Made by a program: the position numbers and the translations under genes | Notes under the pieces: model-generated | Database searches by the model: none | Told to the model about the DNA's origin: nothing | The model's input: only the letters and a program-made list of their open reading frames with translations | Source: Trichoplax sp. H2 | Lineage: Eukaryota; Placozoa; Uniplacotomia; Trichoplacea | Assembly: GCA_003344405.1 (NCBI GenBank) | Contig: NOWV01000255.1 | Span: 22,697 to 86,696, forward strand | Reading direction: 5' to 3' | DNA length: 64,000 nt | Part shown: positions 26,085-38,487 of the stretch, piece by piece | How the letters are laid out: every line of letters starts with the position of its first letter | How positions within the stretch are numbered: position 1 is the stretch's first letter

Positions 26085-29000
26085 ATGAAGGAATCATCTG
26101 ATCATCAAGGCAATGGCGATCTGACGTCATTTTCATCGATTCCCCCAAGCCAACGGATGATTTCTGCTTGTGCTGGAGCCTTTTTTGCATCGTTATTAAG
26201 TAAGTAACTGCCATTTGAAGAAGTAATAGAATTAATGATTGTCATCGCTTTTGATCCATCACCCTCTCAACGAGACATCGTTACAGTAGTCACTAGCGGC
26301 CATACTGAAAATTCACGCTCGATAAAAATACAGTTCATAAACATGCAAATAGCGTTATTTGTGACATATTCATTTCAATCGACGATCAAAGTCTTCATGG
26401 TAGAGATATCCAATGAATACGCTAATTTACAGTACATCTACATGTTATTTTGCTTTTCGAATTACTGTACAATCGCATTTTCCACTTTAGATATAAGTAT
26501 AGTGTAGCATGCAATAATAGGAAAATTCCAGGCTATGTGCCGTTGCATTGGTAAAAAGTTATTACCATCGTTAGGCTTAATCAATTGCGGTCTACCATGG
26601 TCAAAACAAAGACTTATTACCCTAGATTTCTCTCTATATAGAATACCCATCAGCATGCATGATTGAAGAATAAACGATTACTTACTTACTCGACGATAGT
26701 ACAGTACAGTATTGTTATAGTTGCCGTGCTGAAATAGTGCTTAAAATACTACTGTATGAATTGTAATCCAATTATATGATTGCATTGCATGTGCTTGTAC
26801 TCTGTACAAATCCCTGGATCGCGAGAAGGCGTTTACCTTATTAGCGTAATTTTAATACTCTGAAATATCGGGCTTAGTAAATCAACAATATATCGGCCAC
26901 GAAAGTCTCTTGTTGACGTATACTGTTTACGAGTAATAACAACTAGAAATGCAGCGGACGCGAAGAAATTCCGTCAATGTTGAGATGAATTAATTATCAC
27001 CTATACAAAGCAGTGATTGTATATTTCTGATTTGTTGCATAAAATAGTTACTCCATTTGATGTAGTCAAGACCAGGATTCAAGCAGATCAGAAATTGATT
27101 AAAAGTGGTAAATATGGATTATAAGCAACGCTATTGTTTGTAAATGATTTAAAATGATACTTGTTGTTGATATCTATGCTACATTTATTGAATATTTTCA
27201 TCTTAATGTTTAAAGACTTGTAAATAGTAAAAGCATGCATGTAGTATTTTCAAACGATTATTTGGACATATCAAAATTTAAATTTACAGTATTACACTAA
27301 ACATGACCACGTTATATGATTTACCGTTTGGTTGTATTTCCTTTATGGATAAACATGAATAGAACTTTCATTTAGTTATTAGTCCTGTAGATAATGATTG
27401 TAGTATCTTGGAACAATTAATTAGACCGATCAATCTTTCGGATCTTTCTAGATGTTTGTTGCTTAGAGTCAATAGTACGACTTTAAACATGCAGTCCCTT
27501 TTAGTTCTTTCTAAATATCATAATACGTTGCAATTGTCGCTATACGTATCTGTCATAACGCTACAATTGCTTTTACTACGAGTAGATTTTAAGTAATTTC
27601 TACAAGTGTTAGTGGCTGGTATTCAATCATCGAGTGATCGCTGATAACATACTAAAGTAAATGAATTAAGATTCAAATATGTTCGTGTACGTTATACGAG
27701 TACAATCTATAGTAATCCTACTTGACATAATTCATTCGTACTCATGTACTTATATTCATTGCTTAAGCTAGGTAGTTCTACTGTAATTTGCTCGGACTTT
27801 AAAATGAATCGAAGAGCTCCTATTAAAATACGTTTTTGTTATTCAAATGTTAAACAATTTGACTTTCTTAAACATATTCTTGTTTATTAGATTCGTATTT
27901 ATATTGAGCTTTGCCTGGTAAAGCTTGTCATTGGGATGCTTATTTTGCTGTATTTTCTTATTGCATTAATTAGAAAAAATTGTCTTTTTTCGAAATGGAG
28001 TCCTAAGTCAAGTTTGCCCAATATGTCCCGCTGGTCCCAGTCATTGCGAACATCAAGTCAACATTACCAGCCGAGCTACGGCTATGGTATGTAATTTTTA
28101 TTAACGAATATTGACATTTAATTGAACATTGCGGCTCGATGCTAATTGATCGGTTATGGGGTCTCCCGTTAAACGGAATTCAAATTTAATGATAACAGTA
28201 TATCTGTAAAATTGGATATTTTTCGGTGATAAATGTCAATTATCGTCGTAATGTTTCTACCTTTATTTCTTGAAAAATCTCAGGAAACTGCGTTCAATAT
28301 TGCAAAAAGTGAAGGAACATTTGGTTTATGGAGAGGATTATCGCCAACTGTGTAAGATATCATTTTACTTTTCTTAAGACCTGTACTACAGGATTAATTC
28401 CTTTCTCTTGCTCACTTTTCTTGGCTGTATGAATGTTACACAAAAATCTTCTTACATCATAAATTTGTTAACACGAATTATGTATCATTGAAATGCTGAT
28501 TATTTTGTTTCCCAAATTAGAATGATGGTGGTGCCTGCTACTGTCATCTACTATACTGGCTATGATTTCTTAAAGGATAGGCTATCTTTTCGTTTTGGTT
28601 CCTATAAAGATGTACTTGCACCAATGATTGCTGGAGTAACAGCGCGTAGTAAGTCGTTAATTTACGGAGTAATTACTGAATTAGTCATCTTTAAGTGATA
28701 ATAACTTCAGAGATGTCCGATATTATATAATTTAATACTTTTAACTAGTTTTTCTTGAATTTAAATTTCTACTTTTGTATGGATTGCTGAACTTATCTAG
28801 AGATTTAAATGTTCATGTCATTACAGCTACGACAGTCTTAATGGTTTCGCCTATTGAATTAATGAGAACTAAGATCCAAGCCAAAGAAGGGAATAGTTAT
28901 AGAGGTGAGTAAAATTACTGCTAACGTACTTATGCATCCCTATTATCATTGTAGTTAATCGAACGACCTCCAGTTCCTAAATTCTGTATACCTTGCTTTA

Positions 29001-29923
29001 TTAGAAATGGCTAGCATTGTGAAAAATGCCGTCAAACAAAGTGGGGCATCATCTCTTTGGCGAGGACTAGGGCCCACACTTCTGCGCGATGTACCTTTTT
29101 CTGGTGGGTGTTATAAGATTCATTTCCAAAATTTACTTTATATACAGTTATTCTTGTTTACGAATCTTAATTAGCTAATAGTGATTACCTTAATAACATA
29201 AACAATCCCGATTAATAGCATGTTATTGGGCTGGCTATGAATACTTTAAGCGTAAACTTTCACGGTCTGTGGGTGAGAAAAATCGAAACATCACTACGTT
29301 TGCAGCCGGTGCTATTTCCGGATCGGTAAGCTATTCGTTCCCATAGTAGTGTAGGTAACTAGATTTTTAATGTAAAAGTATACCATGTATAAATCATTAA
29401 TGCGATAAGATGTAAGCGTGTCTTAATCGCCAATAGAAATCTATTACGGTAAAGTGCTACAATAAAGATGGTCTTTAATTATAATGATGCAATAGATTGT
29501 TGCTACTGCCACGACTCCCTTTGATGTCGTCAAGACTCGTTTACAGGTTGACATGGGAGAAAATTTTGCAGGTATAAATATTTGGCTTGATTGTGCTATA
29601 CCTAGCTTTATATTGTTTTTGTGTACTAAAAAATGTAATTAATTTGGATTGATAATAGAAAAGCAAAAAATTCCGTCCACTTGGAGTGTTATCAGAGATA
29701 TCTGGAAATTACATGGATGGAACGGTTTATTTGCAGGTGCATTAATGGAAAGATTGACAAGTATGATATTATGTGGTTGTAGGCATAAATGATTAAAATC
29801 AAGATAACTTTTTCTTCAGGTGTAACTGCTCGTGTCGCCAAGATTACGCCCGCATGTGCTATCATGATAGGTAGCTATGAATTTTGTAAAGACTTTTTTG
29901 TGAAAAGAAACCGTTCTCGATAA
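26085..29923 (+). CDS. SLC25A39/40: Mitochondrial carrier, SLC25A39/40 type (paralogue 1)
   Basis: Eleven exons, 341 residues: 26085-26199, 27048-27107, 27974-28086, 28284-28351, 28521-28648, 28827-28904, 29005-29103, 29219-29325, 29496-29571, 29659-29736, 29820-29923. All phases join. It shows the three carrier signatures: [22 protein letters not shown] and [12 protein letters not shown]. The typical family segments LWRGLSPT, VPATVIYY, LRDVPFS and PACAIMIGSYEF are also present. Vertebrate SLC25A39/40 bring glutathione into the mitochondrial matrix, and this protein is expected in the inner membrane doing the same. The matrix loop after repeat 1 (VFFRNGVLSQVCPICP, then HCEH) is variant: the cysteine before the NG pair is replaced, while a CxxCP and a later cysteine remain. 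An in-frame donor at 29761 could add eight codons to exon 10. Confidence 0.92.
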
Positions 29924-31403
29924 TAGCAAGTTCTTCGAAGATCGTGTAGTATTTCCATTCTGATGGACTACATGAATTTATGATGTCAGTTGCACCTTGT
30001 GCGCAAATTTAACATTTCAGTTTAATTGATACAGCAAGATTGGTTTCAATACAATGTACGCGTAGGTATATTCCTCTTTTCATCATATTCTTGTTTATTT
30101 CACTTGCAAATGAGGATATTTATAGTCACGATAAAAGTATAAGCTATGAATTTAAAACGTTACAAATGATAGCTTGAAAGCATAAATAATTCCTACTGAC
30201 CTAATTTCGCTTAAATTAATAACTAACTTTCACTTATTGCAACGACATATTTTTACGTAATGTATATGAATTTTGCCTTTCATATAATGTTTATATACGG
30301 GCATTTTATATTATTAACAACTTATACTGTTTAAAATATTTCAAATTAGTTATTACAATATTTGGAAAGTTGCTGTAACGATTTATATTTCCTTTATTGG
30401 ATATCTGCTGTTCAATTATATTAGTTTGACATGCACAGATGTAGTACCTGTGTATCCATTTATGGGTTTTTATTAGCATGGCTAAAAATGCCCGAAATGA
30501 ATGAATATTTATGATGAAGTCACGACGATTTTAATGACTAGATTTAAACCTATTTTATGCAGTCTTATAGGAATAAATTAATACAAACATCAATTTGGAA
30601 ACTCTCATGTTTTGCGCAATACATTTTGAGTTACCCATCGGTTAAATATAAACAAGATGTTACATCATGCTTTTAAAATAATCAGTGAACCATGTGCGAT
30701 CATACAGTACAGTATAATTATTTGTATTTGATTTCGTTTGGAACGTAATCATACGAACAGTATTATCTCGACCACCTACATGGTACACTATACAGTACTC
30801 CACTAGATAGTACATACAGTAACAAGACAATCATTAATCAAATCAATTCTAGTACTAAGCTCCTTGCATGCTTGAGTCAAACCATACAGTCATAATATAT
30901 CGTCAGCCGAACATTTGTAAAATCTGTCTATCTATCCCGCTGTTGCTGCTGCATGGTTGTAATCCTAGTTTGTCATACAACATCAACCGGAGTTCGGAGG
31001 AATATTTGACTCTGATGCAATACATTTAGCTACTAAGTATTTTGTCCTACCTATCATTATTACTTCGTGTTTTAGTAAAATATTTGATTCTGATGCAATA
31101 CATTTAGCTACAAAGTATTTTGTCCTACCTATCATTATTACTTCGTGTTTTAGTAAAATATTTGATTCTGATGCAATACATTTAGCTACAAAGTATTTTG
31201 TCCTACCTATCATTATTACTTCGTGTTTTAGTAATATATTTGACTCTGATGCAATACATTTAGCTACAGAGTACTTTGTCCTACCTATCATTATTACTTC
31301 GTGCTTTAGTAAAATCCAGCAGTCTCTACATTTATGGCTTTTGCTTGAATTGATGAAAGAAAAAGTGTTGACAGTTTACAAATCGAATTTTTCGATCAGT
31401 AGT
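29924..31403. other. Spacer between the two carrier paralogues
   Basis: It holds the 3' region of paralogue 1 and a 78-bp tandem repeat just before paralogue 2. I see no further coding exon. Confidence 0.6.
31001..31312. repeat. Tandem repeat, four copies of 78 bp
   Basis: Units start near 31003, 31081, 31159 and 31237 at TATTTGA(T/C)TCTGATG and are nearly identical. Because 78 is a multiple of three, the minus strand stays open for 102 codons as a repeating 26-residue peptide; I treat this as a by-product. The array ends about 90 bp before the start codon of the second carrier, so it lies in its promoter or leader. Confidence 0.92.
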
Positions 31404-34362
31404 ATGGATACGAAAGGCGATCAAAATGTGGTACGAATAACTGCCGCTCAAAAATTAGCCTCATCATGCTTCGGCGCAATGGCCACGGCTGTTATAGGTA
31501 CTGCTGATAATACTGTAATTATGTACTCATCAATCAGGATGAATTAATGCCAATTTCTGTTTGAAATGACTTACCTAGCTACGGTACTGTTGCTGCGAAT
31601 TATAATACAGTATACGAGCATTATAATAATGATTTACAAAGTAAGCGGATATCGTGATGTTACGATCAATCATACTGTACTATACGTATAAGTGTCATTT
31701 TATTGTCATGATAAGAATATTGATGTAGATTTATGAGATAAAATATAACGAACGTCCTAGAATACTCGAAATTGATTAATTACGAAACAGATATCTTCTG
31801 TACTTGTAGATATCATATTCTGTGCAAGCACTTACTAACTCTGAGCTATATTTCTCATCATTTGATGATTATTGTTTGTTCAAGTTACACCTTTCGATGT
31901 CATCAAGACACGGATGCAGATCAAGCGGAATGCTCGTCTAGCTAAAGCTCCAATATCAGAATGTACTGTAATTAATTGCTAATTCTGATACCTGATTTAA
32001 TTCCTGTATGCTGCAGGGCGTAATATTTGCAATTTCAGCTCAACACATTAGCATAATACAATTGAAAGATGTAGCGAGAATAGTGAATAGTGACTGATGC
32101 TTGTATAATATTATATGTTTACAGCTGTTCCATACGTGCTATGTAATGGCTTAATGGATCACAAATGCACTATGTGCCCAGAAACGATGATGAAGAATTG
32201 CAGGCCTACAATGTGGGTAAGTTGATGATCGATCTCCTGGAGGCAATGTTTTATCCACAACTGCAGTACGTGGTATATCGAATTGTACCTCTCCTATATG
32301 TAATTCAAGCTCTTTTGCCAATAATTGCACACCTGCATTCAAATAAATATTATCACCATTGAACGTCGTAACTAATAGTAATTTTTATATACTCGTTAAT
32401 AATAGTGGTAGCGGACACACACTTTGTCATTACTCTTTCGTTAAACAACTAATTTGTAATTATGTTGTTATAGGGTACTTTCGTCAATATAATAAGGAAT
32501 GAAGGACCATCAGCATTATATCGAGGATTACCGCCGACATTGTATGTAGTTAAAATCTCTATTTTTCGTTCATTGTCTAACTATTGTTGCTAGCTCATAA
32601 GAGTTTCATATTGTTGCACTTTAGTTATTAAATTATTAATCGTAATATAAACTTACATAGGTAATTCTATCTAAAGTTGAAATGATGTTATATCTAAGCC
32701 TGTTTAAGCTAATCGGCCAGTTCAGTTTCTTTAATATTGTTCTATACGATCCTACTATTCATACGAAGTACTGTGAATCGTTGCCAAACATTCTTATATT
32801 CGTAGCTTAATTCTGCGATATGGATAAAGCTATGTTAATCCCCCAAAAATTAACTGTAGGGCTCCTACCAAACGAAAATTTATTGTAACTTTCAAAAACT
32901 GCCATTGATAAAGTTATTAATGCTATTATTAATTATACTTCGTTGGTTGTAGAGTATGTTGGTGGTTTAGCACAGAAAATGATAGATAGCTGTTATACTT
33001 TCTCTTGTTTAGGATTATGGCAATTCCATCGACAATGATATTTTTTACTGCGTATGACATTTTAAAAGAGAAGTTGACTCCGCATCTTGGCAAACGACAG
33101 GATGTATTAGCTCCAATGCTTTCGGCGATGCTTGCTAGAGGTATATTTACTACTGTTATGGCTTACTGTAGTAATATAATGCCTGAAGTTTTGATATGAT
33201 CCGTCTTACAGTTACGGTTGTTACGGCAATTTCCCCTATGGAACTTGTCAGAACAAAGATGCAAGCTAGTAAGACAGCCGGATATGGAGGTGAGAATAGA
33301 TAAAGTCTTGTTACTCTAATTAGCATACACATTATTATCTAGTTAAATTATCAGTAAATAGCGGTAAAAATTTTAGAACTATTTGAGTTATTTGCGATAG
33401 TAATTTGCTGGCATTTATCTATAGAATTGGTTCGTATTGTTTATCAGGAAGCAAAAATAAGTGGTGTATCGACATTGTGGCGTGGCCTGGGGACAACCCT
33501 TATGCGTGATCTTCCCTTTTCTGGTAGATTTTGAATAGCGTTTTGTATCGAAAAAGATACCATTAATATTTCTGCAAATTCATTTTATTCACTTGTTTAT
33601 TTATATTGCAAGCATTTTACTGGGCTGGGTACGAAAACTTCAAGAAAAGATTTAATACTTTGACAAATGGAAAGTATCCTAACATAAGTAATTTTTCCGC
33701 AGGTGCTACATCCGGCATGGTAAGGTTCCTTTTAGTTACTATTTACTAGACTAATTATGTAAATGTTCTATCTGGATCACCTTAGTGGCTCTTCCATTAC
33801 AGATAGTAGCCGCAGCAACTACCCCTTTCGATGTAGTAAAGACTCATTTGCAAGTAGATATGGGTGAAACAAATAGTAAAAACGGTAGCTAATATATACA
33901 CTTAAAAAATTGTATACGCAAATATGTATAATGATGTACATAAAATAAAATTTATACGCCTGCAAAGTTTGCTAGTTGTCATTAACCGATTAAACCCACA
34001 CACAGATTAGTTGTAGTGGTCTTACTAAATGTATATTTTAATTGTGTATGCAGGAAGCCAAAAAGTACCTTCTATGTTTGCTATTATGAACAATATTCGA
34101 CAACAATATGGTGTTAGAGGACTATATACCGGTATGAAATTAGTTTATAAAGCATAAATAAGCGTATTTTAGCATTCAGCTTAATAATAGTCATATAATA
34201 AGGTATAGAACCCTGAAATTTATAGAATATCCATAAACAATATTTAACTACTTTGTAGGAGTTGCTGCTAGGGTTATTAAAGTTGCACCAGCAAGTGCAA
34301 TTATGATTAGCACCTATGAATTCTGCAAAGATTATTTCGCTAAAAAAAATCGTTTGACCTAA
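31404..34362 (+). CDS. SLC25A39/40: Mitochondrial carrier, SLC25A39/40 type (paralogue 2)
   Basis: Eleven exons, 335 residues: 31404-31497, 31885-31962, 32125-32216, 32474-32541, 33013-33140, 33212-33289, 33425-33523, 33613-33719, 33803-33884, 34054-34131, 34259-34362. Intron positions and phases match paralogue 1, so the pair arose by tandem duplication. Signatures are [22 protein letters not shown] and [12 protein letters not shown]. The loop after repeat 1 keeps the family motif CNGLMDH and carries four cysteines ([14 protein letters not shown], then KNC). In SLC25A39 this cysteine loop is reported to sense iron-sulfur status and control protein stability. I chose ATG 31404 for its strong context (A at -3, G at +4). 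An upstream in-frame ATG at 31353 would add 17 residues but has a weak context. It probably imports glutathione into mitochondria. Confidence 0.91.
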
Positions 34363-35224
34363 ATTGGCTATGATGTATTTGGTATACCAGACGAAAGGAG
34401 TCACTTTCAAAAGTTAAATGCAATCCTGTTTTCGAATGCTCAATTGATCATCTGTAAGAATACTATACGCATATATTATAAAGGTTTCTAAAATGATTAC
34501 ATATTTGAAATTGCAGTAATTACATTCAGTTTGGTGGTAACACTGCATGGTAACACTGATTTGACATACGTATATCCATCCATACTGTAGTTGATTGCTT
34601 TGAAGAATTACGTAAACCCTAATTTAAAATCCTAACTTATTTATAGGTATTGCTTAATTTTAGTTTAGTGCTATTTCGTCATATTGGCTGTCTATAGAGA
34701 AGCCACCGGATTGATAATTGATAGCAATTTACGTCATGTAGTTGTTTATTGAGGTTTTAAGTTAATGTTGGCTATAACAAAATTTATCAGCCAATGAAAA
34801 CATTCCGGTAAATTAATTTACAAATAAACATTTAACAAATATCAACCAATATGAACAGCTATACGCATATAAAATTTATACAGTACTATTTAAAATCTGT
34901 ACAAACAGGTAATATCTACGATTTTTTGTCTTACTGAAATAAATAAATTTCTTGTGCTTAATAATCGATTAGACAATTTTTAAGTCTAGCAAGAAACAGG
35001 GTCAGTTCTGTACATGAATCGAAATAGCAAGTTACTGTAAAGCATTAAGGATATGATATAGGTACACCAATGATAATTATTTACCTCATTCATAGTCAAT
35101 ACAATACTAGCCATATCTTATAGTCAGTTTCTATAGAAAACCGTTTGTGTGCCTATGCAGACCATGAGGCCATAGAGTCAAGACTTTAGTCTCAACCAAT
35201 CTTTATAAAGTGGCAAGGGTGATT
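34363..35224. other. Convergent intergenic region
   Basis: Space between the 3' ends of the second carrier (plus) and GATAD1 (minus). AATAAATAAA near 34939 could end carrier transcripts. I see no exon. Confidence 0.5.
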
Positions 35225-36947
35225 TCAAGGCGATTGCGATTTATCGATTTCTTCTGCAGCAGCTAGTAATGATGCTATAGCATCGGATTGTTGTACAAGA
35301 GGCGCATAAGCCGCATAAGGTGTCGGTAAGGCAGCAGAGAACTTGGCAGGACTGTGACAAACGAATTCTATGCAATCCATTGGCCTACAGACTTCCTCTT
35401 CAGGTCCTGTTATTGAGATATGTTTAATTCATCTCAGCAAATGTGCATATCAGACGTACGCGTACTTAATTTAGCATGGCTGGTTTAAAGATAATGTGAG
35501 ATTCTACGCCTACTTTATTTAAAATCAGTTGATTTTTTATAACTGTCACTTTACCTAAGACGAAAATAGATGGATCGAAATGATCAGGACAAGGTTGAGT
35601 AGGGAGTAGCCAAGTTAATACGACACTTTTTTCACCATACTGATCTTGCATAAACCCACGAATCTGCGCAAAAAATATTCCACCTTGAATATCCACTAAA
35701 GACACGATATCACCGACTTGATACTTTATACCCTGAATAAAAAACAGTACTGTATAGTCAGAATGTTATAATAGTTGTGTGGATAATAGAAATCCTTCAT
35801 TTCTGTCAAAAACTACTGGAGCATTGGACGAATTATTTAGCAATGACATTTCTAAGTTCGTTAAATTTCATTAGGAATCGTATTTTAACTGCTTTTATTC
35901 TGCATCTACGATACTATAGCTACTTGTCTATTTAATTAAGATCAGGTGTAGACTGTAGACCTTACCGAAACAGAGTATTGTAAAATACTGTACATAGCGT
36001 ACCGTAAACGTTAGTAATTTGTGTTTTTGATCAAACAAAGCCATCTATGATTATCTTTTTAAATTACTGTACGAATTGAAAAAAATTCCAATATGAACTA
36101 TTCGCATTTGTGTTAAAGTCACGGTTTAAATTAATTTAATTTTAACTTAAGCCTGCAAGATTTCCAAACCATGCGGTCGTACGCGTACTGTACAGTGTAC
36201 AAAATAGCAATAAAGAGAATTGGCTGTAGTGAATTCTGATATACAACTACTGTATAATGATCGTATGAATGAAAGTCTCATGAATGTTAGCCATTGGCAA
36301 TGATTAATATACATAGACACCAATATAATTAAACCATGAGACTTATGAATTATGATATAGTAATCCTGAATGATAGCTGTACTTACCTGATAAAATATTC
36401 TACTGCAGGTTACGATTGATGCCACAGCTGAAGGAGCTTTAATCGGCTAATGATAAAAGGTCAATGTAGAGATATTAGCTATGGAGGTATAGTGTTTATA
36501 GTTCCAGTAGGTACTGTTAGGCATGAGTATAGTGTACAAAACTACATTGGAGGAAAATGCATTGAAATCAAGACCTCCATAATAAAAGGACATATGAATC
36601 AGTAGATCGAGCGTAAGGCAGGATTATGAGTAAATTACCTTTCTCTTTTTCAAACTTCGTCTACCCCTTTTGGATACGAGCGAGCTTTTCGCTTGTCCTT
36701 GAGAGCGTGTACGTCCACTGCTACCATTGCCTTTATCCCGGTGATTTCCCTTACTGCTACTGCTACTAGCCGTACTACTACTAGTATTCCTCTTCTGAGT
36801 TGAACTATCGTTGTTATCGGAGGAAGGTAGTAAATTTCGCTTAGTGTAACAAATTTGGCATACAATTTGATCGTTGGGCAGACGATGCCACATGGTGGTG
36901 GATGTCGCTTGGCACCAGACGCAAACGGGCGCACTTCCAGGTGGCAT
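35225..36947 (-). CDS. GATAD1: GATA zinc-finger chromatin protein GATAD1
   Basis: Four exons on the minus strand (36639-36947, 36387-36446, 35555-35732, 35225-35406), 242 residues; human GATAD1 has about 269. Residues 9-33 form a single GATA-type finger with spacing C-x2-C-x17-C-x2-C (CVWC ... CQIC). A serine- and lysine-rich linker follows, then the family core: PIKAP, GDIVSL-like, FFAQIRGFMQDQYGEKS, LTWLLPT, HFDPS, GPEEEVCR and DCIEFVCH. In vertebrates GATAD1 binds chromatin carrying H3K4me3 as part of a Sin3/HDAC complex; the nuclear role here is inferred from that. The start is the first ATG before the finger, matching the family's MP-x-G N terminus. Introns 1 and 2 are phase 0, intron 3 is phase 1. 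Confidence 0.94.
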
Positions 36948-37135
36948 TTGGGATAATTTAGCAAGCTCTTTCTACAAACGATGATGTAAAGTATACAAGT
37001 AACCTTGAGCTCGATTCTATCTGAATAATCTGATGATGACCACTAGGCAGTAAACAAAGTTGGAGACAAGAGTTTTGATGATTTCGAGTATGGTTTTATT
37101 ATGGAGAGATTGACTCAAGTTGAATGTCTTGACTA

Positions 37136-37212
37136 CAGTACAGTACAGTACAGTACACAGTACGGAAAGACTTACACTTTGTACTGTACTACAGGACTGT
37201 ACTGTACTGTAC
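37136..37212. repeat. Inverted pentamer repeat (TACAG)n / (TACTG)n, hairpin-capable
   Basis: A run of ACAGT pentamers at about 37136-37157 faces a complementary run of ACTGT pentamers at about 37181-37212, leaving a loop of roughly 25 nt. The two arms can pair over about 20 bp. Confidence 0.8.
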
Positions 37213-38215
37213 AACTGATCGTGCTGTGACGTTGCTTTTGCGAGCTGATCATACAGTATTATGACTTGATAAATACTGTAAGAAGAATGACTGAAAAGAC
37301 AGTAATACTGTTCACTTCTAAGGACATGGTCACAGGCACTATTGCACACTATTCAGTAGGGTGTAGAACTGATGGTGCTGTGACATTACTTTTGCGAGCT
37401 GATCATAATATGGCTGGATAAATACTGTAAGAAGAATGACTGAAAACACAGTAATACTGTTCACTTCTAAGGACATGGTCATAGGCACTATTGCACACTA
37501 TTCAGTAGGGTGTAGAACTGATGGTGCTGTGACATTACTTTTGCGAGCTGATCATAATATGACATGGTCACATGCACTGTTGCACACTATTTAGTAGAGT
37601 GTACAACTGATGGTGCTGTGACACTACTTTTGCGAGCTGATCATAATATGACTGGATAAATACTGTAAGAAGAATGACTGAAAATACAGTAATACTGTTC
37701 ACTTATATGGATGGACATGGTCACAGGCACTGTTGCACAGTATTTAGTAGAGCGTACAACTGATGGTGCTGTGACATTACTTTTGCGAGCTGATCATAAT
37801 ATGACATGGTCACATGCGCTGTTGCACACTATTTAGTAGAGTGTAGAACTGATGGTGCTGTGACATTACTTTTGCGAGCTGATCATAATATGACTGGATA
37901 AATACTGTGACTGAAAATACAGTAATACTGTTCACTTCTATGGGCATCGTCACAGGCACTGTTGCACACTATTCAGTAGAGTGTAGAACTGATGGTGCTG
38001 TGACATTACTTTTGCGAGCTGATCATAACATGACTTGATAAATACTGTGACTGAAAATACAGTAATACTGTTCATTTCTATGGACATCGTCACATGCACT
38101 GTTGCACACTATTCAGTAGAGTGTAGAACTGATGGTGCTGTGACATTACTTTTGCGAGCTGATCATAATACGACTGGATAAATACTGTAAGAAGAATGAC
38201 TGAAAATACAGTACT
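37190..38215. repeat. Minisatellite array, eight units of about 140-154 bp (two shortened to 89 bp)
   Basis: The block GTGCTGTGAC...CTTTTGCGAGCTGATCATA recurs with unit starts at 37221, 37375, 37524, 37613, 37766, 37855, 37995 and 38135. The spacings are 154, 149, 89, 153, 89, 140 and 140 bp, so two units share the same internal deletion. The array stops about 110 bp before the TATA box that precedes the PDIA5-like gene. Minus-strand open frames inside it are by-products. Confidence 0.92.
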
Positions 38216-38326
38216 GAACGTACTACTGGCCGCGCTGTCATTGGACATCAAACAAAGAGAATCGTTATCATCAGTCAACGACTCGCTTCTAACTGACCCG
38301 CCCCGGTAGTTCATACTACTGTAAAG

Positions 38327-38335
38327 TATAAAAAG
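38327..38335 (+). promoter_or_regulatory. TATA box, candidate promoter of the PDIA5-like gene
   Basis: TATAAAAAG lies 161 bp before the ATG at 38488 and just after the end of the minisatellite array. Its distance and orientation suit a core promoter with a leader of about 130 nt. Confidence 0.5.
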
Positions 38336-38487
38336 CCAGTCGGAGACACTTGCAAACCAATCGACTTTATCGCCGTGTGTGCAAGCTAGCAAAAGCGTTT
38401 GGCTTGTAGTCCTAATTGAGAAAGAAATTGGGTTACTACTGGTTACTAGGGAAGGAAGCAGCTTGATTGAAGAAATTATTCAAGATC

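Noticed and set aside
30983-31291. 102-codon minus-strand repeating peptide
   Set aside because: The period of 78 bp is divisible by three, so an open frame is expected by chance repetition. No start context or homologue.
36650-36964. 104-codon minus-strand frame overlapping GATAD1 exon 1
   Set aside because: Alternative frame of the same exon; the GATAD1 frame carries the zinc finger.
37190-38215. Regularly spaced repeats as a CRISPR array
   Set aside because: Units are long and contiguous without unique spacers, and the genome is animal.
37017-38392. Minus-strand frames of 100-110 codons
   Set aside because: They lie on the minisatellite and pentamer repeats and their composition follows the repeat unit.
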